This document shows positions 16,759 to 24,008 of a DNA stretch of 64,000 bases, in pieces. The stretch covers positions 372,001 through 436,000 of the forward strand of contig NZ_JACRTD010000001.1 of the NCBI RefSeq assembly GCF_014385085.1, given 5' to 3'. The number at the start of each line of letters is the position of its first letter. Within the stretch, counting starts at the first letter, position 1. Below the pieces are notes generated by a model. It saw nothing but the letters and a program-made list of their open reading frames with translations, had not been told where the DNA came from and did not search any database. The stretch comes from Youxingia wuxianensis. GTDB taxonomy: Bacteria; Bacillota; Clostridia; Oscillospirales; Ruminococcaceae. Position numbers and translations under genes: made by a program.

Positions 16759-17508
16759 ATGAAAAGGATCATAATTTCAGGTTGTAATGGGAAAATGGGG
16801 AAAAAAATCTCTTCCTGTATCCGGGAAAGAAACGATTGCACGGTAGTGGCGGGGATTGATAAAAACCCGGAATCTTTCGATGGATTTCCTGTATTTGCTG
16901 CCCCGGCAGAATGTCCGGTGCAGGCGGATGTTCTGATTGATTTTTCTCACCCCAGCGCGCTGGCTTCCCTGCTTGCCTATTGTGTGGATAAAAAACTTCC
17001 AGCGGTTATCGCTACTACCGGTTTATCCAATGAGCAGATAGAACAAATCAAGGAATGCTCCAAACAGGTGCCTTTGTTTTTTTCGTTCAATATGTCTTTG
17101 GGAGTCAATTTGCTTGCCCAGCTGGCGAAAAAAGCGGCGGCGGTATTGGGAGACCAGTTTGATATTGAAATTATCGAGAAACACCACAATCAAAAAATTG
17201 ACGCGCCCAGCGGTACGGCATTAATGCTGGCGGACGCGGTTTCCTCTGTGTTGAAGGAAGAACCGCAGTATGTGTATGACCGTCACGCAGTACGGAAGAA
17301 ACGTTCTAAAAATGAAATTGGCATCCATGCGGTAAGAGGCGGCACGATTGTCGGAGAGCACGAAATCCTCTTTGCGGGGCATGATGAGATGCTTACCCTT
17401 TCCCATACGGCGATGAGCAAAGAAATTTTCGCTACCGGTAGTATTAACGCTGCGATATTCCTTTGTGGAAAGTCCGCGGGACTTTATGACATGGGGGATA
17501 TTGTTTAA
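16759..17508 (+). CDS. dapB: 4-hydroxy-tetrahydrodipicolinate reductase
   Basis: 249 residues. Reduces the DapA product using NAD(P)H. The nucleotide-binding loop is SGCNGKMGK (residues 7-15) and AGIDKNP follows the second strand. The catalytic signature EKHHNQKIDAPSGTA carries His142, His143 and Lys146. The predicted length matches the family. The start has only a weak ribosome binding site (GGTG nine bases upstream). It follows dapA by 24 bases. Confidence 0.95.
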   Translation: MKRIIISGCNGKMGKKISSCIRERNDCTVVAGIDKNPESFDGFPVFAAPAECPVQADVLIDFSHPSALASLLAYCVDKKLPAVIATTGLSNEQIEQIKECSKQVPLFFSFNMSLGVNLLAQLAKKAAAVLGDQFDIEIIEKHHNQKIDAPSGTALMLADAVSSVLKEEPQYVYDRHAVRKKRSKNEIGIHAVRGGTIVGEHEILFAGHDEMLTLSHTAMSKEIFATGSINAAIFLCGKSAGLYDMGDIV

Positions 17509-17527
17509 ATAGAAAGGGGCTTTTCTG

Positions 17528-18001
17528 ATGAATGGAGTATCAAAAATTACAGTTACCGAAGATGTTACGTTAGTAACCTTTAATAAAGTGTATGCTGATT
17601 TAAAATTGATCGCTGATATCTTTGCCGATTTTGCCAAGGCGGATATTAATATTGATATGATCAGTCAAACTGCTCCCCAGGGTCATTATATTGACCTCTC
17701 CTTTTCCCTGCCTGCCGACCAGTTGATCAAAGTGCTGGAACTGATAAATAAATTTCGCGAAACCCATGCCCAGTTAAAACCCATGGTCAGCAGTGGAAAC
17801 TGTAAAATTCAGCTGTATGGACAGGAAATGCGGGAGATGCACGGGGTTGCGGCAGCGGCGATTTCCGCCATTGCCAGCACGCAGGTGGGGCTCACGCTGA
17901 TTACCACCAGCGAAGTGGATATTTCCCTTTTAGTTACGCAGGCGGACTGTAATGCGGCTGTAAAATCTTTGGAAGAAATGTTCCATGTAAAAGCCGAATA
18001 A
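17528..18001 (+). CDS. Free-standing tandem ACT-domain protein, aspartokinase-regulatory type
   Basis: 157 residues that look like the C-terminal regulatory half of an aspartokinase without the kinase domain. The first ACT-like unit spans roughly 5-85 (ADIFADFAKADINIDMISQ), the second 88-155 (GVAAAAISAIA, LITTSEVDISLLV, AVKSLEEMF). In aspartokinases these units bind lysine or threonine at the dimer interface. Its place behind dapB in a lysine-riboswitch operon suggests a lysine sensor, perhaps acting on an aspartokinase encoded elsewhere; that is inference. GAAAGGGG precedes the ATG by about nine bases. No kinase gene lies in the window. Confidence 0.8.
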   Translation: MNGVSKITVTEDVTLVTFNKVYADLKLIADIFADFAKADINIDMISQTAPQGHYIDLSFSLPADQLIKVLELINKFRETHAQLKPMVSSGNCKIQLYGQEMREMHGVAAAAISAIASTQVGLTLITTSEVDISLLVTQADCNAAVKSLEEMFHVKAE

Positions 18002-18026
18002 TCCATTTGGAAAAACTATCAGAAAA

Positions 18027-18055
18027 GGCACGGTAAAAATACCGTGCCTTTTTTT
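18027..18055 (+). terminator. Terminator of the lysine operon
   Basis: A perfect 9-bp stem (18027-18035 with 18040-18048), AAAA loop, then seven T. It lies 26 bases after the ACT gene. Confidence 0.95.
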
Positions 18056-18062
18056 AGTTATA

Positions 18063-18091
18063 TTGATAAAAAAGATGTTTTACAGTATAAT
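18063..18091 (+). promoter_or_regulatory. Promoter of the DeoR-type regulator
   Basis: TTGATA at 18063-18068, 17 bases, TATAAT at 18086-18091, starting 8 bases after the previous terminator's T tract. Confidence 0.72.
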
Positions 18092-18130
18092 AAAGGTAAA
18101 ATTTGGAAATTCCGAAAGGTAATGACAGAA

Positions 18131-18901
18131 ATGCTTGCGATTACGCGAAGAAATGAAATAAAAGATATACTTTTAACACAAAAGAGTATTACCGTGACTG
18201 AACTATCACAACAATTTGAAGTAACAGAAGAGACAATTCGGCGTGATTTAAAGCTGCTGGAGGAAAATGGCTTTCTAACTCGTACTTACGGAGGAGCATA
18301 TATTGAGGAGGGTTCAGTCACACAACTGGAGGAGGAGTTAAAACAAACCTCTAATTTATCTGGATATCAGAGAATCGCCAAAAAATGCACACAGTTTATT
18401 AAAAATGGAGATTGTATCTTTTTAGATTCCAGCAATATTTCAATTTCTCTTTGCGAGCAGATTCAAAGTATGCATCTTACTGTCCTTACCAATTCCTTGA
18501 AAGTCATAAACTACCTTTGCGCGTTCCAAAATATTCGGTTAGTTTCCCTGGGAGGAAACTACTCCCCTGCATATCAATGCTTTTGTGGCCGGGGAGCGCT
18601 GACAGGACTTTCCAACTACCATCTGGACACGGCGTTTCTTTCCTGTGCTTCCCTGGATATTGTACATGGGCTGACGGATACTTCCGAGACCACGGCCCAG
18701 CTGAGAAGCGCAGTACTGGATCACTCCAAAAACACCTTTTTAATTGCGGACAGCACAAAATTTGATCGAACTTCTTTTCATACGATTGGCAGCCTGGATA
18801 AAGTTGATGCGGTGATAACTGATATCCGCCTTCCTGAACGCTGGAAACAGGCGTCTAAAGACAGGCAGTTCCAGTTGTTTGAATGTTGTGAACCAATATA
18901 A
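18131..18901 (+). CDS. DeoR-family transcriptional regulator
   Basis: 256 residues. The N-terminal winged helix-turn-helix is typical (TVTELSQQFEVTEETIRRDL, then NGFLTRTYGGAYIEEG). The C-terminal DeoR sensor domain (about 70-235) has FLDSSN, VLTNSLKVINYL, LGGNY, and LIADSTKFDRTSF, the sugar-phosphate-binding fold. These proteins usually repress sugar or nucleoside catabolic genes lying next to them, but no such genes are here, so the target is unknown. The start at 18131 has GAAAGG 11 bases upstream; ATG 18122 is only two bases away from that site. A longer frame would enter the terminator. Confidence 0.87.
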   Translation: MLAITRRNEIKDILLTQKSITVTELSQQFEVTEETIRRDLKLLEENGFLTRTYGGAYIEEGSVTQLEEELKQTSNLSGYQRIAKKCTQFIKNGDCIFLDSSNISISLCEQIQSMHLTVLTNSLKVINYLCAFQNIRLVSLGGNYSPAYQCFCGRGALTGLSNYHLDTAFLSCASLDIVHGLTDTSETTAQLRSAVLDHSKNTFLIADSTKFDRTSFHTIGSLDKVDAVITDIRLPERWKQASKDRQFQLFECCEPI

Positions 18902-18904
18902 AAG

Positions 18905-19420
18905 CTATCGCAGTATCTTATTAAGATGGGGCATAAGATATCTCAAAAGAATGCCTGTAACGATCCCCATAAGAATACCGGATAAAGCGAGGATGGGAAA
19001 ATAATACCCCACTAAGGTATTCTTAAGCAGCACTCCAGCCATTAAAAGCTGTCCGGCATTGTGGGCCACCCCGCCGCAGATGCTGATAAACAGATAGCTT
19101 AATTTTGCCTTTTTGACATATAAAAGCGCCAGCATCACTCCAAGGGATAACATCCCGCCGCAAAAACTCATGGCAGCCCCGGTAACGCCCCTGGTCAAAA
19201 GCACAAAGAACGATTTGAGGACGGTAATGGTTAAGGCCTCCTCTTTTCCCAGGCAAAAAAGGCAGTACATAGTGACGATATTGGAAAGTCCAACCTTTAT
19301 TCCAGGCACAGGGATAAAAGAGGATAAACTGCTCTCTACCAGACTGAGTATCATGGAAAGAGCAAATAGCAGCCCTAAAAAAGCTGCTTTAGAAGCTCGG
19401 TATTTTTTTAGAAATGCCAT
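18905..19420 (-). CDS. Gx transporter family protein (HepPP-synthase component I type)
   Basis: 171 residues with five to six hydrophobic helices. The motif IPVPGIKVGLSNIVTMYCLF in the first third and GGVAHNAGQL in the second match the Gx transporter family, once named heptaprenyl diphosphate synthase component I. Related proteins resemble ECF-type substrate-binding membrane subunits; the substrate is unknown. In clostridia it often sits beside genes with NusG-like or FMN-binding domains, not seen here. It is convergent with the DeoR gene, leaving three bases between the stops. Confidence 0.8.
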   Translation of the reverse strand: MAFLKKYRASKAAFLGLLFALSMILSLVESSLSSFIPVPGIKVGLSNIVTMYCLFCLGKEEALTITVLKSFFVLLTRGVTGAAMSFCGGMLSLGVMLALLYVKKAKLSYLFISICGGVAHNAGQLLMAGVLLKNTLVGYYFPILALSGILMGIVTGILLRYLMPHLNKILR

Positions 19421-19460
19421 AGCATGTTCCGCCTATCATTATAAAATCTGAAATACTGAA

Positions 19461-19486
19461 AACACCCCGCACATTTGCGAGGTGTT
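19461..19486 (-). terminator. Terminator after the CD1247-like gene
   Basis: Ten-base arms 19461-19470 and 19477-19486 (one G-U pair) and a short T run on the minus strand. It separates the acidic protein from the Gx transporter. Confidence 0.7.
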
Positions 19487-19515
19487 TTCCAATTGTACTT
19501 AGATGCTGAAAATTC

Positions 19516-19971
19516 TTATTTGTCACAGTCGCAGCCATCGTGGTCACAGCAGCTGCAGTTGTCGTCTTCCAGATCAAACTCTAAGAGTTCACCGCAGTTC
19601 GGGCAGGTTGTCTGTCCTTCCTCCAGCATATCGGAATCAATGCAAACGACATCGCCGCAGGTAGGGCAACAAACTTCATAAAGATCTTCGCCGAAATAAT
19701 CTTCGTCCTCGTCCTCATCGTCATCACAGCAGCAATCACACTCATCATCCAGTTCATAGAAGTCCTCTTCCAGAGTTCCCAGATCCTCGTCGATGGTGTC
19801 TACCTGTTCTGCCATTTGATCAACAGTGGCCTCCAGGTCAGCGATGGTAAGCGCCATATCATCAATCGCGCCAATAAGAGCGTTGATGATCTTGCCCTCT
19901 TTTGTAGAATCGTCAATACCAAGACCTTCCGCCAACCCCTTAATGTACGCGGCTCTTTCAGTAATAGTCAT
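19516..19971 (-). CDS. CD1247-like acidic, cysteine-rich zinc-ribbon protein
   Basis: 151 residues in three parts. Residues 1-70 form a helical domain (ERAAYIKGLAEGLGI, then repeated heptad-like positions) resembling the CD1247 N-terminal domain of clostridia. Residues 75-100 are extremely acidic with a CDCCC cluster. Residues 100-130 form a zinc ribbon (CCPTCG...CPNCG), and the end has five more cysteines. In all, 15 cysteines fall in the last half. Function is unknown; metal storage, sensing, or translation-related roles can be imagined. It lies 39 bases after efp with a GGGAGG site and is likely cotranscribed with it. Confidence 0.72.
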   Translation of the reverse strand: MTITERAAYIKGLAEGLGIDDSTKEGKIINALIGAIDDMALTIADLEATVDQMAEQVDTIDEDLGTLEEDFYELDDECDCCCDDDEDEDEDYFGEDLYEVCCPTCGDVVCIDSDMLEEGQTTCPNCGELLEFDLEDDNCSCCDHDGCDCDK

Positions 19972-20010
19972 AATAGTACCTCCCTTATATTGGTTTTATT
20001 AAAAGAAATA

Positions 20011-20568
20011 TTATGCTCTTTCCATGTACTCGCCAGTACGGGTATCCACTTTAATCATATCTCCTTCATTAATGAAAAGTGGAACCTTGATTTCCGCGCC
20101 GGTTTCCAGCACAGCAGGTTTAGTAGCATTGGTAGCGGTATCTCCTTTAAAGCCAGGATCTGTCTGGGTGACCTGCAGTTCTACAAAGAACGGAGGCTCA
20201 ACACCAAATACACTGCCTTTATAAGAAAGTACTTTTACATCCATATTTTCTTTTACAAATTTAAAATTATCCCCTAAAGTATCTTTGTTAATGGGAATAT
20301 TTTCATAGGTTTCGTTGTCCATAAAATAATACAGGTCTCCGTCGTTATAAAGATACTGCATGTCTTTTCTTTCCACATAAGCGGTGGGATACTTGTCGGT
20401 AGGGCTGAAAGTAACTTCAGTTACCGCCCCGCTGATCACGTTTCTGATCTTGGTTCTGACAAAAGCGGCTCCTTTACCTGGTTTTACATGCTGAAACTCA
20501 ATAACCTGTACAACTTTGCCGTCCATATCAAATGTAACGCCATTTCTAAAATCGCCCGCTGAAATCAT
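20011..20568 (-). CDS. efp: Translation elongation factor P
   Basis: 185 residues, the normal EF-P length, relieving ribosome stalling at proline runs. Three beta-barrel domains: the KOW-like N-terminal domain with the P-site loop [15 protein letters not shown] (the modified residue would be the Lys in PGKGA), then the central OB domain, and the C-terminal domain ending in [14 protein letters not shown], the EF-P signature. GGAGG lies eight bases before the ATG. pepP is upstream, the usual clostridial pairing. Confidence 0.97.
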   Translation of the reverse strand: MISAGDFRNGVTFDMDGKVVQVIEFQHVKPGKGAAFVRTKIRNVISGAVTEVTFSPTDKYPTAYVERKDMQYLYNDGDLYYFMDNETYENIPINKDTLGDNFKFVKENMDVKVLSYKGSVFGVEPPFFVELQVTQTDPGFKGDTATNATKPAVLETGAEIKVPLFINEGDMIKVDTRTGEYMERA

Positions 20569-20617
20569 AGTTTAACCTCCAAAATATATACCGCCATTGT
20601 CCGGCGCATAGAATAAT

Positions 20618-20665
20618 AAATTTTATGCGCTTACAAAGCGCAGTTGGAAAATTCGCATAAAATTT
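20618..20665 (-). repeat. Nested inverted repeats in the pepP-efp spacer
   Basis: A 12-bp pair (20618-20629 and 20654-20665) encloses, and partly overlaps, a 7-bp hairpin (20626-20632 with 20636-20642). The two helices exclude each other, as in an attenuator, and the outer arm is T-rich on the minus strand. It may tune how much transcription passes from pepP into efp. Confidence 0.5.
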
Positions 20666-20713
20666 TAACACTCTAATTCTATATTAAAATGACTAAATTT
20701 GCAAGTCTTTTTC

Positions 20714-21784
20714 CTATAAAAGTATCAAATCACTGGGAGATGCTGTCAAATTCTCGCATCCATCTGGGGTAATTACTATCATATTTTCCGTACGGCAGCC
20801 ATACTTTCCTTCCACATAAATTCCTGGTTCCACCGTCATGACCATTCCCGGCTCACATATAGTTTCATCCGCGGTGGAAAAGGCCGGTGATTCATGAATT
20901 TCGATCCCTAAAGAATGGCCGGTACCATGTCCAAAACAGGCTCCATAGCCCGCCTGCTGGATAATATCCCTGGCAGTTTTATCAACCTGTCGGCAGCTTA
21001 CTCCCGCCTTCGCAGCGAGAATAGCCGCTTTATGAGCCGCAAGCACCGTATCATATATAAGCTTCTGTTCGTCGCTTATCTTCCCTATCCCCACGGTGCG
21101 GGTCATATCCGAACAGTAGCCGTCGATGGTACAGCCGTAGTCCATGGTAATAAAGTCCCCTTCCTCTACCACCTTATCTGTGGGGACCCCATGAGGCATG
21201 GAAGAATTTTTCCCGGATACCACAATAAAATCAAAAGCCGGGCGCTGGGACCCGTGGCAGTAGCAAAAATCCAGAAGTTTTCCGGCAATCTGACGGTCGG
21301 TCATTCCTGGCTTAATATAGCCGCAAATATAGGCGAACGCGTCGTCGGTAATCTTCTGAGCCTGCCGGATAAGGTCAATTTCTTTTTGGGATTTGATCAT
21401 CCGCTGGCATTTTATCTGCTGATTTACATAGGTGTCCAATACCAACTGTGTCTTTAATTGTTCTTTCATCCGCAGATATTCGCTGACGCTGAGATAATCA
21501 GTTTCCAGGGCAATTTTGTTAATATTGTGTTTGCTGATTAATTGATTTAATTGTCCAGTCAGCTTACTCTGCAGCTCTACCTGGCAGTTCTTGATTATTG
21601 CTTTGGCTTTTTCAATATAACGAAAGTCAACAATAAAATAGCTCTGCCCATCTTTGGTAATTAAAAGCGTTCCTGCAGAAGACTGCAGACCTGTATAATA
21701 TAACCGGTTTACCTCAGAAGTAATCAGCACTGCGTCGATCTCCTGGGGTAAATTTTTAACTAATTGCTCTATTCTTCCGATCAT
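20714..21784 (-). CDS. pepP: Xaa-Pro aminopeptidase, M24 family
   Basis: 356 residues with an N-terminal creatinase-like domain (1-125) and a pita-bread metallopeptidase domain. The five metal ligands are recognisable: the two Asp in DYGCTIDGYCSDMTRTVG, His in GHGTGHSLGIEIHE, Glu in MTVEPGIYVEG and Glu in CRTENMIVI. It removes N-terminal residues before proline. A GGAG site overlaps the aroQ stop region, three bases upstream in the operon. It is coupled with efp in many Firmicutes. Confidence 0.93.
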   Translation of the reverse strand: MIGRIEQLVKNLPQEIDAVLITSEVNRLYYTGLQSSAGTLLITKDGQSYFIVDFRYIEKAKAIIKNCQVELQSKLTGQLNQLISKHNINKIALETDYLSVSEYLRMKEQLKTQLVLDTYVNQQIKCQRMIKSQKEIDLIRQAQKITDDAFAYICGYIKPGMTDRQIAGKLLDFCYCHGSQRPAFDFIVVSGKNSSMPHGVPTDKVVEEGDFITMDYGCTIDGYCSDMTRTVGIGKISDEQKLIYDTVLAAHKAAILAAKAGVSCRQVDKTARDIIQQAGYGACFGHGTGHSLGIEIHESPAFSTADETICEPGMVMTVEPGIYVEGKYGCRTENMIVITPDGCENLTASPSDLILL

Positions 21785-21787
21785 TTC

Positions 21788-22219
21788 TTATTTCAGCTCC
21801 TTTAAAGCGTCCAGCGCCAGAAGATAGCTGTTTTTTCCAAAGCCGTAAATCCCTCCCGCGCATACGGGGGCAATGACCGACGTATGGCGGAACGCATCCC
21901 TTGCGTGAATATTGGAAAGATGCACCTCTACCACAGGAAGCCGGATAGCGGAAATAGCATCACGGATAGCGTAGCTGTAGTGGGTATATGCGCCGGCGTT
22001 CAAAACAATACCGTCGTATATTTCCCTTGCTTGGTGCAGCTTATCGATAATTGCGCCTTCCTGATTGGATTGGAAAATATCACATTCCAATCCCAGTTCT
22101 TTTCCGTGTGCTAAAATACAATCGTTAATATACTCAATACCTTCGCTGCCATAGATATTCGGCTCGCGAACCCCCACCAAATTTAAATTTGGCCCGTGAA
22201 TGACTAATACTTTTTTCAT
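21788..22219 (-). CDS. aroQ: Type II 3-dehydroquinate dehydratase
   Basis: 143 residues, the usual size for the dodecameric type II enzyme of the shikimate pathway. Motifs: HGPNLNLVGVREPNIYG with the catalytic Tyr23, NAGAYTHYSYAIRDAI, and VEVHLSNIHARDAFRH with the active-site histidine. The ATG at 22219 has AGGAGGG eight bases upstream and overlaps the upstream gene by four bases (translational coupling). Other aro genes are not in the window. Confidence 0.95.
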   Translation of the reverse strand: MKKVLVIHGPNLNLVGVREPNIYGSEGIEYINDCILAHGKELGLECDIFQSNQEGAIIDKLHQAREIYDGIVLNAGAYTHYSYAIRDAISAIRLPVVEVHLSNIHARDAFRHTSVIAPVCAGGIYGFGKNSYLLALDALKELK

Positions 22220-23085
22220 ATAAGGGTCCCTCCTGCATTTAAATACATTTGTTTCATCGCTGCCGCGTCCTCCGCTTGGGTGCCTGCGGATTCGCAAATA
22301 ATGGTCGGTACGCATCCTTTTTTTACCAATATCTCCGCAAGGGGCTCAAATGAGGGCCCAAACTGGGTGTCCTCAAAAGTCAGGTGCAGCTTTTCTCCTC
22401 CTGGAATGGTATATTGAATTTTGCTGAAGTGAATATGAATTTCTTTCATCCGGCTGACGCCGATTTCTTTTTCAATTTTTTGAAATACCGCGTCAAAATC
22501 CTCCGGTCCTTTTAGGCCGCCGTAGGTTCTGGCGTTAAGATGGCCAAAGTCTACGCAAGGCAAAATACGCTCGTCCAATTTGCAGATTTCCAGCACTTCC
22601 TCTAAGGTTCCAAGTTGGTTTAATTTGCCCATTACTTCCGGGCACATTCGAATGTGGGATAGTCCTTCTGCATCCAGAGCCTTTATACATTTTTTTGTAG
22701 TGTCAAGCGCCAATTCCAGGGCCTCTGTCCGGCTGATTTTTCCACAGGAGCCGGTATGAATAATCACACGACTCCCGCCCATTGCCGCTGCTGCCCGGGC
22801 GCTCTGAAGCACATAATTAACGCTGCCTATGCGCTTCTCCTCTTCCATGCTGGACATGGAAATATAATAAGGCGCATGTACGCTCAGGGCAATCCCTTTT
22901 TCGGAAAACAGCCCTTTTAGCTGAGCCGCTTTTTCTTGAGAAATTTTTACTCCCCGCCCGCACTGATATTCATAGGCGTTGAGGCCCATTCTTTCCAAGT
23001 ACTCCGGCATCTGCGGCGTGTGTTTATATCCCATGGCGAAAAAGCTGTCTGAACTTCCCGCCGGCCCAAATCTGATATTTGACAT
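22216..23085 (-). CDS. nfo: Endonuclease IV-like TIM-barrel protein (AP endonuclease 2 family)
   Basis: 289 residues. The barrel carries the three-zinc ligand set of endonuclease IV: His in ALSVHAPYY, His in IIHTGSC, Glu in CPEVMGK, Asp and His in CVDFGHLNAR, His pair in EIHIHFS, and Glu in ICESAG. This set argues for a DNA-repair AP endonuclease, although sugar-isomerase relatives share much of it. Several typical Nfo signature stretches look altered, so I keep the label at family level. A GGGGA site precedes the ATG. It is coupled to aroQ by a 4-base overlap. Confidence 0.75.
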   Translation of the reverse strand: MSNIRFGPAGSSDSFFAMGYKHTPQMPEYLERMGLNAYEYQCGRGVKISQEKAAQLKGLFSEKGIALSVHAPYYISMSSMEEEKRIGSVNYVLQSARAAAAMGGSRVIIHTGSCGKISRTEALELALDTTKKCIKALDAEGLSHIRMCPEVMGKLNQLGTLEEVLEICKLDERILPCVDFGHLNARTYGGLKGPEDFDAVFQKIEKEIGVSRMKEIHIHFSKIQYTIPGGEKLHLTFEDTQFGPSFEPLAEILVKKGCVPTIICESAGTQAEDAAAMKQMYLNAGGTLI

Positions 23086-23095
23086 TCACAGTCCC

Positions 23096-23584
23096 CTATC
23101 TTTTGAAATTCTTTAGTACCAGCTTTTCCATTTTTCTTTTAAACTTGAAAAACGGAAAACTTTCCAATTCTATGGGCTCCACCAAAATAGAAAGCACATT
23201 AGAAAAATTACCGCACAAAATATCGGTAAAAATCTGATCCCCCACCAGCGCCACCTTGTTTTTTTCCACTTTCATCTGAGCCAGAGCGCGATTTAAAGCC
23301 CCGGCCAAAGGCTTTGCGGCATTGGCGATATATCCAATACCCAGCCTGCTTGCAAAAGGGGCGACCCGGGCTTCGCTATTATTAGAAAGCACCATTAGAC
23401 GGATATTTTTTTGCTGCATCTGATCAATCCAATTCAGGACCATAGCGTCCGGAACCGGGTTGTCGTGGGTAGTCAGCGTATTATCCACATCCAGGAGCAC
23501 CACCGAAATCCCATGGTCTAAAAACCATTGAGGGGGAATATCGTACACCCGGTGAAAGGCATATTTTGGATGGAAAATTGACAT
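23096..23584 (-). CDS. yqeG: YqeG-family HAD-IIIA phosphatase
   Basis: 162 residues. HAD motif I is LLDVDNTLTTHDN near residue 33, with VLSNN (motif II) and GDQIFTDILCGN (motifs III/IV). In Bacillus the family is found with yqeH and aroE and has been linked to phosphatidylglycerophosphate phosphatase activity in plants and algae; the substrate here is not shown. GGAGG lies six bases before the ATG. The short gap to the next gene (10 bases) points to one operon with nfo, aroQ, pepP and efp. Confidence 0.87.
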   Translation of the reverse strand: MSIFHPKYAFHRVYDIPPQWFLDHGISVVLLDVDNTLTTHDNPVPDAMVLNWIDQMQQKNIRLMVLSNNSEARVAPFASRLGIGYIANAAKPLAGALNRALAQMKVEKNKVALVGDQIFTDILCGNFSNVLSILVEPIELESFPFFKFKRKMEKLVLKNFKR

Positions 23585-23650
23585 GGAGGCCTCCTTTGTC
23601 TATCAAACATTACTTATAAATTATACCGCGAAAAGACAGTATTTACAATA

Positions 23651-23682
23651 TGAAAAACAGGCAGGGAACATTCCCTGCCTGT
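23651..23682 (-). terminator. Terminator of rpsU
   Basis: A 12-bp arm pair, 23657-23668 and 23671-23682, forms a strong hairpin; five T follow on the minus strand. It separates rpsU from the yqeG operon. Confidence 0.9.
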
Positions 23683-23704
23683 CTTAAATCATTACCGTCA
23701 CAAA

Positions 23705-23881
23705 TTATTTGAATTTGCGCTTACGAGCAGCTTCAGACTTCTTTTTGCGCTTTACAGACGGCTTCTCGTAGTGCTCTCTTTTACGGACCTCAGCAAGTAC
23801 GCCGGAGCGTGCGCAAGAGCGTTTAAATCTACGCAGTGCACTATCCAAAGACTCATTGTCTTTTATTCTGATTTCTGACAT
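23705..23881 (-). CDS. rpsU: 30S ribosomal protein S21
   Basis: 58 residues beginning [20 protein letters not shown] and ending in a strongly basic tail rich in Lys and Arg. S21 sits on the platform of the small subunit near the anti-Shine-Dalgarno region. The ATG has GGGAGGG upstream. It is a single-gene unit with its own promoter and terminator. In Bacillus rpsU is followed by yqeY; here that gene is absent. Confidence 0.97.
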   Translation of the reverse strand: MSEIRIKDNESLDSALRRFKRSCARSGVLAEVRKREHYEKPSVKRKKKSEAARKRKFK

Positions 23882-23919
23882 TTACTAATTCCCTCCCCAC
23901 GCCAAAAAGCTGGAGTAAC

Positions 23920-23979
23920 TATCCAAAATACTCTTGGATAACAAAGTTTATTATACAATGTAGTTGTGTAACTTGTCAA
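23920..23979 (-). promoter_or_regulatory. rpsU promoter and leader inverted repeat
   Basis: On the minus strand TTGACA (23979-23974), 18 bases, TATAAT (23955-23950). Just downstream a 7-bp inverted repeat (23934-23940 with 23920-23926) lies in the leader, 39 bases before the start codon; it could be an operator or a leader hairpin. Confidence 0.75.
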
Positions 23980-24008
23980 GCTATTTGATGTCATAACCTG
24001 ATTTTCAG

